This document shows, piece by piece, positions 7,636-15,308 of a DNA stretch of 21,747 nt. The notes beneath the pieces are model-generated. The model saw nothing but the letters and a program-made list of their open reading frames with translations, was not told the origin of the DNA and did not search any database. Source of the stretch: DATGLE01 sp035294325 (GTDB lineage: Bacteria; Chloroflexota; Ktedonobacteria; Ktedonobacterales; Ktedonobacteraceae); contig DATGLE010000033.1 of the NCBI GenBank assembly GCA_035294325.1, forward strand, positions 1 to 21,747, in the 5' to 3' direction. The position numbers and the translations under genes were made by a program. Every line of letters starts with the position of its first letter. Position 1 is the stretch's first letter.

Positions 7636-8907
7636 TTAATTGCCACGGTGTTGTCCAATATGGGCCGTTTTCTCCCAGTTCGAGGCTCCCTGTATCTGCC
7701 GCAGTACGGCGCGTATTGCCCCGATGCCCAGCAAGATCTGGTAAGGGAGGAAGGCGACAATCAGGGTGAGCGCCTCGCTCCACTTCCATTTGCGGTGGTG
7801 GACCTTGACAAATTCGTGCAGTCCCGCCACGCTGAGGAAGAGGGTGAAGACGAAACAGTAGAACGGCATGAAAGTGAGGATCGCCATCCACACCGGCAGC
7901 TTGACGAAGAAAAACATCAACACCGAGACCGGCAGCATCAACGCGAAGAATGCCTGTACTTCGGGTAGAATGAGCACGTACAGGGCGAGCATACGCTGTG
8001 AAAACTTCTCCAACTGCCGCCAGCGCCCGGCGAAGAGGATCTGGATAAAGCCCTGGTTCCAGCGCGTGCGCTGCTTGATAAATTGCTCGATGGTATGCGG
8101 CGTCTCTTCCTTCGTCACAAACTCGTCATCGTAGAGGATGCGGACCCTGGCCTTCGCGATACACAGGCGGATGCCCAGGTCGGCATCTTCGGTCAGCGTC
8201 GTGTGGTCCCAGCCGCCGAGGTATTGCATGAGGTCGCGCTTCACAAAGACCGTGTTTCCGCCGAGCGGCGTCATGCCGCAGTGCGCGAAGAAGTGCAGCG
8301 CCGACTTGAACCAGAAGAAGTACTCCAGAACGTTGAGGAAGCAGAACCATTTGGTATTGTGATTCATCAGTTGCACGCCGCTCTGTACGACATCAACCGG
8401 CTCGTTGAGGAAGGTGGTGTTAATCACTTGCAGGATGTCGGGATGGGGTTCGTCCTCGGCATCAAAAATGGTGACGATATCCCCTTTCGCGACCCTCAGC
8501 CCTAAATTGAGCTGGTGCGGCTTGCCGCCGTGCTTGTCGCTGGTAATCAACAACTGGACGTTGGGCGCGCGCAACTCGTTCAATTTTTCCTGCGCTACTT
8601 TGATGGTCCCGGTATCATGCTCACGTAAAAGGGCGATGATCTGCACGAGTTTCCTGGGATAATTCAGGTCGTAGACCTTTTGAATGGTGTACGCGTAGAC
8701 ATCCTCTTCATGATAGGCCGGCAGCAGGATGGTGAAGGAGAGACGCGGCTCCCGGTATATTGTGGGAGCGCTGTTGAGCCATGCCTGCTTCGGCTCCTCC
8801 CAGATGTAGAGCAGCAGCCGGATATTGAAGATGGCCTGAATCGTCATGAGGACGATGATGGCGAGGTAAAGGTATTCCAGAATAGTAGTGATGCCTGGCA
8901 TGCTCAT
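7636..8907 (-). CDS. Processive-type family 2 glycosyltransferase, XagB/BcsA-like
   Basis: This 423-residue protein has an N-terminal helix (about 9-30) and then a GT2 domain. Visible motifs are KHGGKPHQLNLGL, DAEDEP (UDP/metal-binding acidic site), TEDADLG (catalytic base), and QRTRW (acceptor-site Q-x-x-R-W). The last four are the D,D,D,QxxRW pattern of processive beta-glycan synthases. IFDAEDEP and GGWDHTTLTEDADLG are especially like the XagB family of exopolysaccharide synthases. C-terminal helices (about 300-360 and 380-410) would form the export pore. There is no PilZ domain, so c-di-GMP control as in BcsA is not indicated. GGAGG lies only 3 nt before the ATG at 8907 but 9 nt before the second Met at 8901, so 8901 may be the real start. 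It begins 9 nt after the upstream glycosidase stop. The product sugar is unknown. Confidence 0.88.
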   Translation of the reverse strand: MSMPGITTILEYLYLAIIVLMTIQAIFNIRLLLYIWEEPKQAWLNSAPTIYREPRLSFTILLPAYHEEDVYAYTIQKVYDLNYPRKLVQIIALLREHDTGTIKVAQEKLNELRAPNVQLLITSDKHGGKPHQLNLGLRVAKGDIVTIFDAEDEPHPDILQVINTTFLNEPVDVVQSGVQLMNHNTKWFCFLNVLEYFFWFKSALHFFAHCGMTPLGGNTVFVKRDLMQYLGGWDHTTLTEDADLGIRLCIAKARVRILYDDEFVTKEETPHTIEQFIKQRTRWNQGFIQILFAGRWRQLEKFSQRMLALYVLILPEVQAFFALMLPVSVLMFFFVKLPVWMAILTFMPFYCFVFTLFLSVAGLHEFVKVHHRKWKWSEALTLIVAFLPYQILLGIGAIRAVLRQIQGASNWEKTAHIGQHRGN

Positions 8908-8916
8908 ATCCCTCCT

Positions 8917-10539
8917 TTAACATGTGAATGCGTCTGCTACATTTGTGCTACAGATGAGATGCTGCACAGCGGGCGCGCTTTGCTGTGTGTTCTCTATATT
9001 GTTGAAGCTAAAAGCCTCGTCGCTCCCATTGCGATGCAGTATGACTACGCTCATGCCATGTCCGCCCAGGGTCAGCGTTGCACCCTTCCATGGGCCGAGC
9101 GGGAGCAGGCCGGAGTTACCTGCGCTGACCTGCTGGCTTACGTCGGATTTATTGATGAAAAGGATGCTGACGGTGTTGTGCTGCTGGTCCTCTGCTGCGT
9201 AGACGCTGACTGGCCCCTGAGTGGCAGGCAGCGGAACAACGTAGCGCTGGAGCCGGGCGAACAATTGCATAGTGCGCAGCATGGCGGTCTCCCTGAGATC
9301 CTGCTGAATGAAGAGCGGAAAGGGTGTATCGACGCCCTCGGTTGAGAAGAAGGCAACGTACTCGACATGGTTATTCATCAGGGTTCCGAGCGTTTCGGCC
9401 CACCAGAGCGCGGCCAGGTCGGGCGCGGGCACGACCTTCCCCGGGCTGGTATTGATTTCGGTAATGGCGATGGGCAGATCCTCGCCAAACTGCTGCCGGA
9501 TGGTCTGGCGCAGCGCTGGCAGGAGGCTGTTCAAGGCCGTCGGCTCGTTGAGCAGGTCTACAAAGTTTTTCTGGGCGTTATCGAACGGATACCAGTGGAA
9601 CGAAACGCCGTCGAGCAGGTGGAACGGGAGAGCGTGGGTGCGCTCGTACTGCGCGATCTGTGTCAGGAAACTGCCCATCCACAGCTTACCGGCGGCGTCT
9701 CGCGGCCCCTGCTGCCCCTGGTAGCGGCTGATCTCAGGCCCGAAGATCTTGATGCCCGGATCTTTCTCGTGCATAGCCAGGGAGTAGGCAATAAATGCCT
9801 GGGTATATGCATCGACGGTATATCTCTGCCCTGTATCGGGATTGATGAGCAGGTCCGGTTCGTTGCCGATGGTCCAGTATTTGATGCGGTGAAATGGCGC
9901 TTTCGTGCCCTGGCGCTGAATGCTCTCTGGATTGTTCATATAGTCTACGAGCAGGGCGGCACGACTGGCGCGGGTGCGCAGGGGTACCGGCGTCACATCG
10001 AGCGGGTCCGAAAGCTGGGCCTGCATAATACCCTCGGCGCCGACCTGGTTCAAGAGGGTGCTGAAGTCGTTGAGCTGCGCCGTCGAAAGCGTGTGCTCCT
10101 CGCCCCAGTTGCCGCCGGGGAAGCGTAGCAGCTTGATATTGGCCGAACGCAGTCCGTTAATGACGCGCTGGTCATAGCTCATGAAGCCTCTGCCGCCCTG
10201 GTCCTGGGCGCTGGTTCCTGCTCTGGGGAAGACATTGCTGCCCAGAAGGTAAGGACTGGCGGCGAAACCCTGGTTGAGATCGAGTTGTAGCGCCTGCTGT
10301 CCCGGAACCTGAATGGCGAGCGTCGTCTGATCTCTGTACAGGTCGGCGGCTGCGGAAGCGGCGGCGATAATCAGCGCGCAGAGCAGCAGGAGCAGGGGCA
10401 GCAGCCTGCGGGATCCTCGCCTGACAGGTGGTCGACCAGCAGGAGCGGGCGTCCAGGCCGGCCTGGCCTGTGGCGGGAGCGGGGGCGTGGGGTTCATATT
10501 GCTCATGTTAGAGCGCATAGCATGGCTATAGTTCTGCAT
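8917..10539 (-). CDS. Membrane-anchored clan GH-A glycoside hydrolase (GH39/GH44/GH51-like)
   Basis: This is a 540-residue protein. A proline-rich cytosolic tail (17-40) and a basic stretch precede one transmembrane helix (about 46-64), so the enzyme domain faces outward. The barrel shows LLRFPGGNWG near the start, YWTIGNEPD (putative acid/base Glu227) at the end of strand 4, FHWYPF, and IAITEINTS (putative nucleophile Glu361) at strand 7. This is the clan GH-A layout. A C-terminal beta-sandwich-like domain (about 430-510) follows, as in GH39/44/51 enzymes. I cannot assign the family or substrate with confidence. The start at 10539 has AGAAGG at good spacing. The gene starts 24 nt after the kinase-like gene and stops 9 nt before the GT2 start, so the three are very probably co-transcribed. 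Confidence 0.82.
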   Translation of the reverse strand: MQNYSHAMRSNMSNMNPTPPLPPQARPAWTPAPAGRPPVRRGSRRLLPLLLLLCALIIAAASAAADLYRDQTTLAIQVPGQQALQLDLNQGFAASPYLLGSNVFPRAGTSAQDQGGRGFMSYDQRVINGLRSANIKLLRFPGGNWGEEHTLSTAQLNDFSTLLNQVGAEGIMQAQLSDPLDVTPVPLRTRASRAALLVDYMNNPESIQRQGTKAPFHRIKYWTIGNEPDLLINPDTGQRYTVDAYTQAFIAYSLAMHEKDPGIKIFGPEISRYQGQQGPRDAAGKLWMGSFLTQIAQYERTHALPFHLLDGVSFHWYPFDNAQKNFVDLLNEPTALNSLLPALRQTIRQQFGEDLPIAITEINTSPGKVVPAPDLAALWWAETLGTLMNNHVEYVAFFSTEGVDTPFPLFIQQDLRETAMLRTMQLFARLQRYVVPLPATQGPVSVYAAEDQQHNTVSILFINKSDVSQQVSAGNSGLLPLGPWKGATLTLGGHGMSVVILHRNGSDEAFSFNNIENTQQSAPAVQHLICSTNVADAFTC

Positions 10540-10563
10540 AGTCTGTACCTTCTTTCTCGCCTG

Positions 10564-12720
10564 CTACCTGGGCTGCCACACATGTACAGTACTATCCGCG
10601 CTCGCCGAAGCAATGCGCTTTCCATCGGGCGACCAGGCCAGAGCATTGATAGCCCCCTTATGGCCCCGATAGGTGAAGATGACCTTTCTCCCCACGACCT
10701 GCCACACGAGAACGATGCCATCGGTATCACCGGAGGCAATGAAGTTCCCATCGGGCGACCAGGCTACGGCACGCACGGGATTGACATGGGTATTGCTCTT
10801 GTGGCCGGTAAAGAATGGCGGGATGCCGGTTCCGTTAACGCCGTTGGAGATCTGCACGGTCTGGTCGGCTCCAGCTGAGGCGACGAAGCTCCCCTTTGGC
10901 GACCAGGAGAGAGCGTAGACCTCGTTCTTGCCATGCCCGCCGTAGTTAAAGATCTGATCTCCAGCATTGAAGTGATCCCCATGCTGCACCGTCGCCCAGT
11001 CGCGCAGCGTGCCATCCCACGAGCCGGAGGCCACGCTGCTATCATCGGGCTGCCAGCCTATGCAGAGCACGCCGGCGGTGTGGCCGCGAAAGTCGAAAGC
11101 CAGCGCTCCATTGCCGGCCTGCCATACCTGCACGGTCCGATCTTCGCTGACCGAGGCGAGCATGGCGCTATCGCTCGACCAGGACACGCCATTGACGCGA
11201 TCACGATGGCCCTTGTAGGTGAAAACCTTTGTGCCGTTCGCCGCGTTCCATACCTGTGCCGTTGTGTCCTGGCTCCCCGAGGCGATCAGCCTGCCATTGG
11301 GCGACCAGGCTACCGCCGCGACCTCCTCCGTATGCCCGGAGTAGATGAGCTTACGCTGCCCGCTCTGCGCGTCGAAGATCTGGACGAATCGATCGTCGCT
11401 GGCCGAGGCGATCAGCCTGCCATCAGGCGACCAGTCCACGGCATTCACGCTTGCCAGGTGGCCGGTGAAGATCAGAGCGCCTTTGTTATTGACAACCGTT
11501 GGCGTGGCCGGCGGAACATCGTCCGGCTTGACAGTCGGCGGCGCTGGCTGCGCCAGTCTCTTCGAGAGGATATACCAGCCGCCCGCACCTCCCAGCGCTG
11601 CCAGCCCGACGAGGCCGGCGGCGAAGGCGCGCCGCGTCATTGTGCTGCCTTCCCCGCGTCGCGGCGCCAGTGTGCTATCCTTGAAGACCGGCACGGGCGT
11701 GGCGGGAGGAGGATTTTGCGCTGCCAGGATGAGGGGCGCCTGCGCGGGGACAGCCGGAGGGACCTGCGTGGCGGCTACTTGAGGCGGAGGCGCGACCTGC
11801 GCCGGGGCCGGCGGCACGATTTGTCGGGGCATAACCGGTGGCGGAGGCGGCACCCGTTGTCCTCCTGATGCGGGACGCCTGGCATCCAGCGCCTGTTGCA
11901 GCGTGTTGATGAACGTCCAGACATCGGGAAAGCGCTGCCGGGGATCCTTCTCCAGCGCCTTCATCACTGTCTCCTCGATCTTCGTAGAGATGCCCTGCGC
12001 CTTCTGTCGCAGCGCGGGCGGCGGCGTATGCACCTGCTTGTCGGCAATCTCAAGGTAGGAGCCGGTAAATGGCAGTTCCCCGCTGAGAAATTCGTAGACG
12101 ATGATGGCAAGTGAATATTGATCGCTGGCCGCTGTTGCCCTTTTCTGTATTTGCTCCGGCGCGCTATAGGCGATGGCCTCTTTCATTGTCTCGCCTTCAG
12201 CGAATCTAACGCGCTTTCGATTCTGCTTGATGGCTTCGATGGTAAAGCCCCACAGCAGGATGTGGTTGTCCCTGTCCAGCAGGATATTTTCTGGCCTTAC
12301 ATCTCCGTGTACAATCTTCTGGTCATGCGCGTATTGCAGAGCGGCGGCGACACGCTTGAGATATGGCAGGAATTTCGCAAGCGGCACTATGGTTCCTGAT
12401 GGGTAAACCTGTCTTAGCGAAACGGATGATATGTAATCGGTGATAAGAAAGGCATAGTGATTCTCTACGTCTGCGTCCCGCAATTTCAGTATGTGCGGAT
12501 GTTCTAACTTGCGGAGGGTTTGCGCTTGCGCAAGAAAGTCTTCGCGCAGCTCGGCTATCAGCGGGGGGCGCAGTACTTCGATCTGCACCAGTGCGTTGTG
12601 TGAGGTATGGCGTCCAATATAGGTTTCCGCCAGCTTGCCTCGATTCAGTGTCCCGATAACCTGATATTGCCCGATGTTCTGCCCTTTTTGAAAGGCCCCG
12701 GCGACTTGCTTCCCATCCAT
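10564..12720 (-). CDS. Protein kinase-fold (probable pseudokinase) / transmembrane / seven-bladed WD40 protein
   Basis: This is a 718-residue protein. Residues 17-280 match the bacterial Ser/Thr kinase fold: HGDVRPEN (138-145) is the catalytic loop and SAPEQ (186-190) the APE motif. The usual VAIK lysine is Glu48 (VQIEVL), the alphaC glutamate position is Gln65, and DFG is replaced by WGF (Trp157). The glycine loop is also degenerate (GTLNRG). Catalytic-loop Asp140 and Asn145 remain. A proline-rich linker (284-346) leads to one transmembrane helix (about 364-386) preceded by TRRAFAA. Seven WD40 repeats fill 415-718, each opening with GH and most with AWSPDG-type blocks, and would lie outside the membrane. 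The likely role is signal perception or scaffolding rather than phosphotransfer (inference). It is the first gene of the polysaccharide operon. TGGAG lies 8 nt before the ATG. Confidence 0.9.
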   Translation of the reverse strand: MDGKQVAGAFQKGQNIGQYQVIGTLNRGKLAETYIGRHTSHNALVQIEVLRPPLIAELREDFLAQAQTLRKLEHPHILKLRDADVENHYAFLITDYISSVSLRQVYPSGTIVPLAKFLPYLKRVAAALQYAHDQKIVHGDVRPENILLDRDNHILLWGFTIEAIKQNRKRVRFAEGETMKEAIAYSAPEQIQKRATAASDQYSLAIIVYEFLSGELPFTGSYLEIADKQVHTPPPALRQKAQGISTKIEETVMKALEKDPRQRFPDVWTFINTLQQALDARRPASGGQRVPPPPPVMPRQIVPPAPAQVAPPPQVAATQVPPAVPAQAPLILAAQNPPPATPVPVFKDSTLAPRRGEGSTMTRRAFAAGLVGLAALGGAGGWYILSKRLAQPAPPTVKPDDVPPATPTVVNNKGALIFTGHLASVNAVDWSPDGRLIASASDDRFVQIFDAQSGQRKLIYSGHTEEVAAVAWSPNGRLIASGSQDTTAQVWNAANGTKVFTYKGHRDRVNGVSWSSDSAMLASVSEDRTVQVWQAGNGALAFDFRGHTAGVLCIGWQPDDSSVASGSWDGTLRDWATVQHGDHFNAGDQIFNYGGHGKNEVYALSWSPKGSFVASAGADQTVQISNGVNGTGIPPFFTGHKSNTHVNPVRAVAWSPDGNFIASGDTDGIVLVWQVVGRKVIFTYRGHKGAINALAWSPDGKRIASASADSTVHVWQPR

Positions 12721-12865
12721 GAACTATACTCCAGTGACATCCATGAAGCGTGTGCTCGTGAGAGGCGTACCCCTATCGACCAGAGGGTTAATACGCCCTG
12801 AGCCTGGCCGTCTTGTAGCTGAGGAGTCCAGCTAATCGCAAGCGGTCAGTCTGCTTCTGGCAGGG

Positions 12866-12894
12866 AGTATACACGAGTTTCTCATGGATGGGAA
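12866..12894 (-). promoter_or_regulatory. Candidate promoter of the five-gene polysaccharide operon
   Basis: On the minus strand TTCCCA (12889-12894, 4 of 6 to consensus) and TATACT (12866-12871, 5 of 6) are separated by 17 nt. The predicted leader before the kinase-like gene is about 140 nt. Confidence 0.5.
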
Positions 12895-12915
12895 CGGTAT
12901 AAATCACTAATTTGC

Positions 12916-12931
12916 CGTGATAGTCATCACA
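12916..12931. promoter_or_regulatory. CRP-family-like operator upstream of the operon promoter
   Basis: On the minus strand this reads TGTGA-TGACTA-TCACG, one mismatch from TGTGA-N6-TCACA. Its centre is about 64 nt upstream of the predicted transcription start, close to the class I activator positions known for CRP. An overlapping 6-bp palindrome, AGTCAT-N5-ATGACT, lies at 12922-12938. Confidence 0.45.
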
Positions 12932-12942
12932 TATGACTTGAT

Positions 12943-13308
12943 TCACATCTGTGTTAATAATGCGCGCAGCACGGCGGCGTTGGAGTGCTCGCTATCGTGC
13001 GCCGCGAAGACCAGCGTGAGCGGCCCTCGCTGCGCCATCTCGTGCAGTTGCGCCAGCGCATCTTTCGCCGGAGCTGCGGCCAGCTCGGCCTCGTAGCGCT
13101 TGCGAAACTCCGCGAATTTTTCGGGATCGTGGCCGTACCATTTGCGCAGTTCATTGCTCGGCGCGACCTCCTTGAGCCAGAGATCGATATGCGCGCGTTC
13201 CTTCGAGAGGCCGCGCGGCCAGAGGCGCTCCACCAGCACGCGCGTCCCGTCGCTCTCCTCCGGCTCATCATACACCCTCTTGAGAGCAATCGTCGATTTC
13301 TTCGTCAT
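12943..13308 (-). CDS. DUF488 (YeaO-like) family protein
   Basis: The 121-residue product has the complete family pattern: RVYDEPEESDGTRVLVERLW followed by PRGLSKE, then WLKEVAPSNELRKWYGHDP, FAEFRKRYEAEL, and near the end TLVFAAHDSEHSNAAVLR. The biochemical role of the family is not established. The ATG at 13308 is chosen because AAGGAGG lies about 6 nt upstream. The open frame continues upstream to 13485, but that extension only translates the 20-bp tandem repeats and is not expected to be coding. The gene is 222 nt upstream of the kinase-like gene on the same strand and diverges from the molybdoenzyme at 13659. Confidence 0.85.
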   Translation of the reverse strand: MTKKSTIALKRVYDEPEESDGTRVLVERLWPRGLSKERAHIDLWLKEVAPSNELRKWYGHDPEKFAEFRKRYEAELAAAPAKDALAQLHEMAQRGPLTLVFAAHDSEHSNAAVLRALLTQM

Positions 13309-13367
13309 TGAATACCTCCTTAGATTGTGCTTGATGCCCGGCACCTCCTCATCGGACGTTCGCGCGG

Positions 13368-13447
13368 CTCGCCATGCGAGGTGGATACTCGCCATGCAAG
13401 GTGGATACTCGCCATGCAAGGTGAATGCTCGCCATGCAAGGTGGATA
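13368..13447. repeat. 20-bp tandem repeat, four copies
   Basis: Four consecutive 20-nt units (consensus CTCGCCATGCAAGGTGGATA) occupy 13368-13387, 13388-13407, 13408-13427 and 13428-13447. Copies differ at one or two positions. The last unit merges into the left arm of the inverted repeat at 13436. It lies in the divergent region between the DUF488 gene and the plus-strand molybdoenzyme gene. Confidence 0.9.
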
Positions 13448-13504
13448 GGAGATTGTGGAAAAATGCGCGCAGCGCATTTTTCCACAATCTCCTATCCACC
13501 TTGC
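13436..13504. repeat. 33-bp perfect inverted repeat with GCA loop
   Basis: Arms 13436-13468 and 13472-13504 are exact reverse complements around GCA. The element sits upstream of both flanking divergent genes, so it cannot be a terminator for either. It is followed directly by copy 2 of the 30-nt motif. The rest of the 350-nt gap (13309-13658) holds the tandem repeats and an AT-rich promoter-like stretch; no gene is seen in it. Confidence 0.88.
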
Positions 13505-13532
13505 GAGCGCCGCAGGCGCGAGCACGCAAGAG
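13503..13532. repeat. Interspersed 30-nt motif, copy 2
   Basis: It is identical to 2432-2461 except for one base (A for G near the end), and again directly follows a long perfect hairpin. Confidence 0.8.
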
Positions 13533-13606
13533 GGCCAGGAATTCTTCCACACTGTAAAGTAAATTTGTGCGGCGATCCCCGTGAGAAAACTGTAACCTCC
13601 CAATGA

Positions 13607-13619
13607 TATAGTATATAGT
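13607..13619 (+). promoter_or_regulatory. Possible -10 region for the sulfite-oxidase-like gene
   Basis: Two overlapping TATAGT-like hexamers (13607-13612 and 13614-13619) lie in an AT-rich stretch about 40-50 nt before the ATG at 13659. No convincing -35 element was found. Confidence 0.3.
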
Positions 13620-13658
13620 AAATAAAAGTGCGCGCATTAATCCATAAGAGGCCCAACT

Positions 13659-15308
13659 ATGGGAACAACAACCTTCTCAAAACGACAGCGCTTCGGCAGT
13701 GGATTCCTGGCCGGTCTGGTGGCCGGAATCATCGCCAGCGCTCTCATGCTCCTCCTGAGCGTCACCGTGGGCGGTATCTCATTACCAGAAGTCTTTGGCT
13801 CGGCGCTGATCGGCTGGATGCCGCCATCCCTCTTTGAGTATCTCCACCAGTTGATCGGGGCCGACGCCAAATTTTACCTCTTCGACGGCATTTTTGTAGG
13901 GCAGTGTCTTGTATTCGCCCTTTGCGGCGGCGCGTACAACCTGATAATCCCTGCGCTCAGCAGGGGCCGCGAACAACTATCCTGGAGCGATGGCCTGCTG
14001 CTCGCCCTGATTCTCTGGCTGCTCACCGGCCTGCTCTTCCTTCCCGCGACGGGCGCGGGCGCCTTCGGCGCATCCCTTGTCAGCGGCGCGTTCAATACGA
14101 TGCTGAGCCTGGCCGCCGTGGGGCTGGCTTTCGGCCTTCTGTTCGTGCTCACGCAGAACTGGCTCGTGCTGCGGCGGCTGCGCGCGCAGGGGAAACCGGT
14201 GGAAGACATCATCGAGGAGCAGGGTCTGTCGAGACGCGTCGTCCTGCGGCGTGGTATCGTGATCGTCGGCGTCGGCGCCCTGGGCGTGCTCGCCTGGCGC
14301 TTCATCAGCGGCGCAGCGGCGGCAACCGCGCCCGTCGCGCGGCTGGCGCAGAGCTTCAAGAGCAAGATCACACCGCCGCCGGTGCCCAACTACGACACCA
14401 ACTTTCGCCTCGTAGAGCAGTTATCTCAGGAAGTGACGCCGAACGAGCAGTTCTACCTGGTCTCCAAGAACCTCTTCGCCGATCCTACTGTCAGTGCGTC
14501 AGAGTGGCAGTTAAAGGTCTACGGACTGGTCGAGCATCCCTACACCCTGAATTACAGCCAGTTGCAGGCGCTGCCAATGCAGCAGCAGTACGAGACGCTG
14601 ATGTGTATCAGCAACGATGTTGGCGGGCCATACATGAGCAACGCGCTCTGGAAGGGCATTCCTCTCAAAGATCTCCTGGCGCGCGCCGGGGGAGTGAAGC
14701 GGGGAGCAACGAAGGTCGTACTGCACGCCTACGACAACTACACTGACAGCATCCATCTCTCAAAAGCCCTGGAGCCGACGACACTGGTGGCACTGGAGAT
14801 GAACGGCGCGACGCTGCCGCACGAGCATGGCTTTCCCGCGCGCCTGCTGGTGCCCGGTATCTATGGCATGAAGCATGTCAAATGGATGACGGGCGTCGAG
14901 GTCGTGAACTACGATTTCCAGGGCTACTGGCAGCAGCGCGGTTGGAGCGATCCCGCGCCTGTGCGCATGACCTCGCGCATCGATACGCCTATCGCCGGCG
15001 TGACCGTGCCCGCCAACAAGCCGGGCTATATCGCCGGCGTGGCCTTCTCCGGCAACAGGGGCATCAGCGAGGTGGATGTCAGCCTCGATGGCGGTCAGAC
15101 GTGGCGCCGCGCGGCCCTGAAGCGGCCTCTGTCGGATCTTACGTGGGTACTGTGGGAACTGCCCTGGAAGCCTGCGCCGGGCAGTTACACGATTGTTGTG
15201 CGCGCCGTCGATCTGGAGGGCAACGTGCAGGACCCGGATGTTGCGCCTCCACTGCCGAACGGCTCCTCCGGCTACCATAGTATCATCGTAAACGTTGCAC
15301 AGAAATAA
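13659..15308 (+). CDS. Polytopic membrane-anchored sulfite-oxidase-family molybdoenzyme
   Basis: The 549-residue product has about five N-terminal helices (roughly 12-35, 42-55, 73-98, 110-130, 143-168), a charged loop, then SRRVVL (191-196) and a sixth helix (about 198-216). The soluble part from about 245 is the sulfite oxidase fold. ETLMCISNDVGG carries Cys316, the expected molybdenum thiolate ligand. ALWKGIPLKDLL and HGFPARLLVPGIYGMKHVKW are typical of the Moco-binding domain. A C-terminal Ig-like Moco dimerisation domain (VDVSLDGGQTW) follows from about 440. The substrate is unknown; sulfite or a protein/sulfoxide role are possible. The SRRVVL before the last helix looks like an internal Tat motif, which would export the Moco-loaded domain. 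AAGAGG precedes the ATG at normal spacing. It is a lone plus-strand gene. Confidence 0.88.
   Translation: MGTTTFSKRQRFGSGFLAGLVAGIIASALMLLLSVTVGGISLPEVFGSALIGWMPPSLFEYLHQLIGADAKFYLFDGIFVGQCLVFALCGGAYNLIIPALSRGREQLSWSDGLLLALILWLLTGLLFLPATGAGAFGASLVSGAFNTMLSLAAVGLAFGLLFVLTQNWLVLRRLRAQGKPVEDIIEEQGLSRRVVLRRGIVIVGVGALGVLAWRFISGAAAATAPVARLAQSFKSKITPPPVPNYDTNFRLVEQLSQEVTPNEQFYLVSKNLFADPTVSASEWQLKVYGLVEHPYTLNYSQLQALPMQQQYETLMCISNDVGGPYMSNALWKGIPLKDLLARAGGVKRGATKVVLHAYDNYTDSIHLSKALEPTTLVALEMNGATLPHEHGFPARLLVPGIYGMKHVKWMTGVEVVNYDFQGYWQQRGWSDPAPVRMTSRIDTPIAGVTVPANKPGYIAGVAFSGNRGISEVDVSLDGGQTWRRAALKRPLSDLTWVLWELPWKPAPGSYTIVVRAVDLEGNVQDPDVAPPLPNGSSGYHSIIVNVAQK

Noticed and set aside
13368..13447. Possible CRISPR array
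   Set aside because: The repeat units are directly adjacent with no unique spacers and no cas genes nearby. The same holds for 16419-16501.
12943..13485. Longer N-terminus (59 extra residues) for the DUF488 protein
   Set aside because: The extension translates the 20-bp tandem repeats and part of the hairpin, while a strong AAGGAGG site and the family's usual N-terminus point to 13308.
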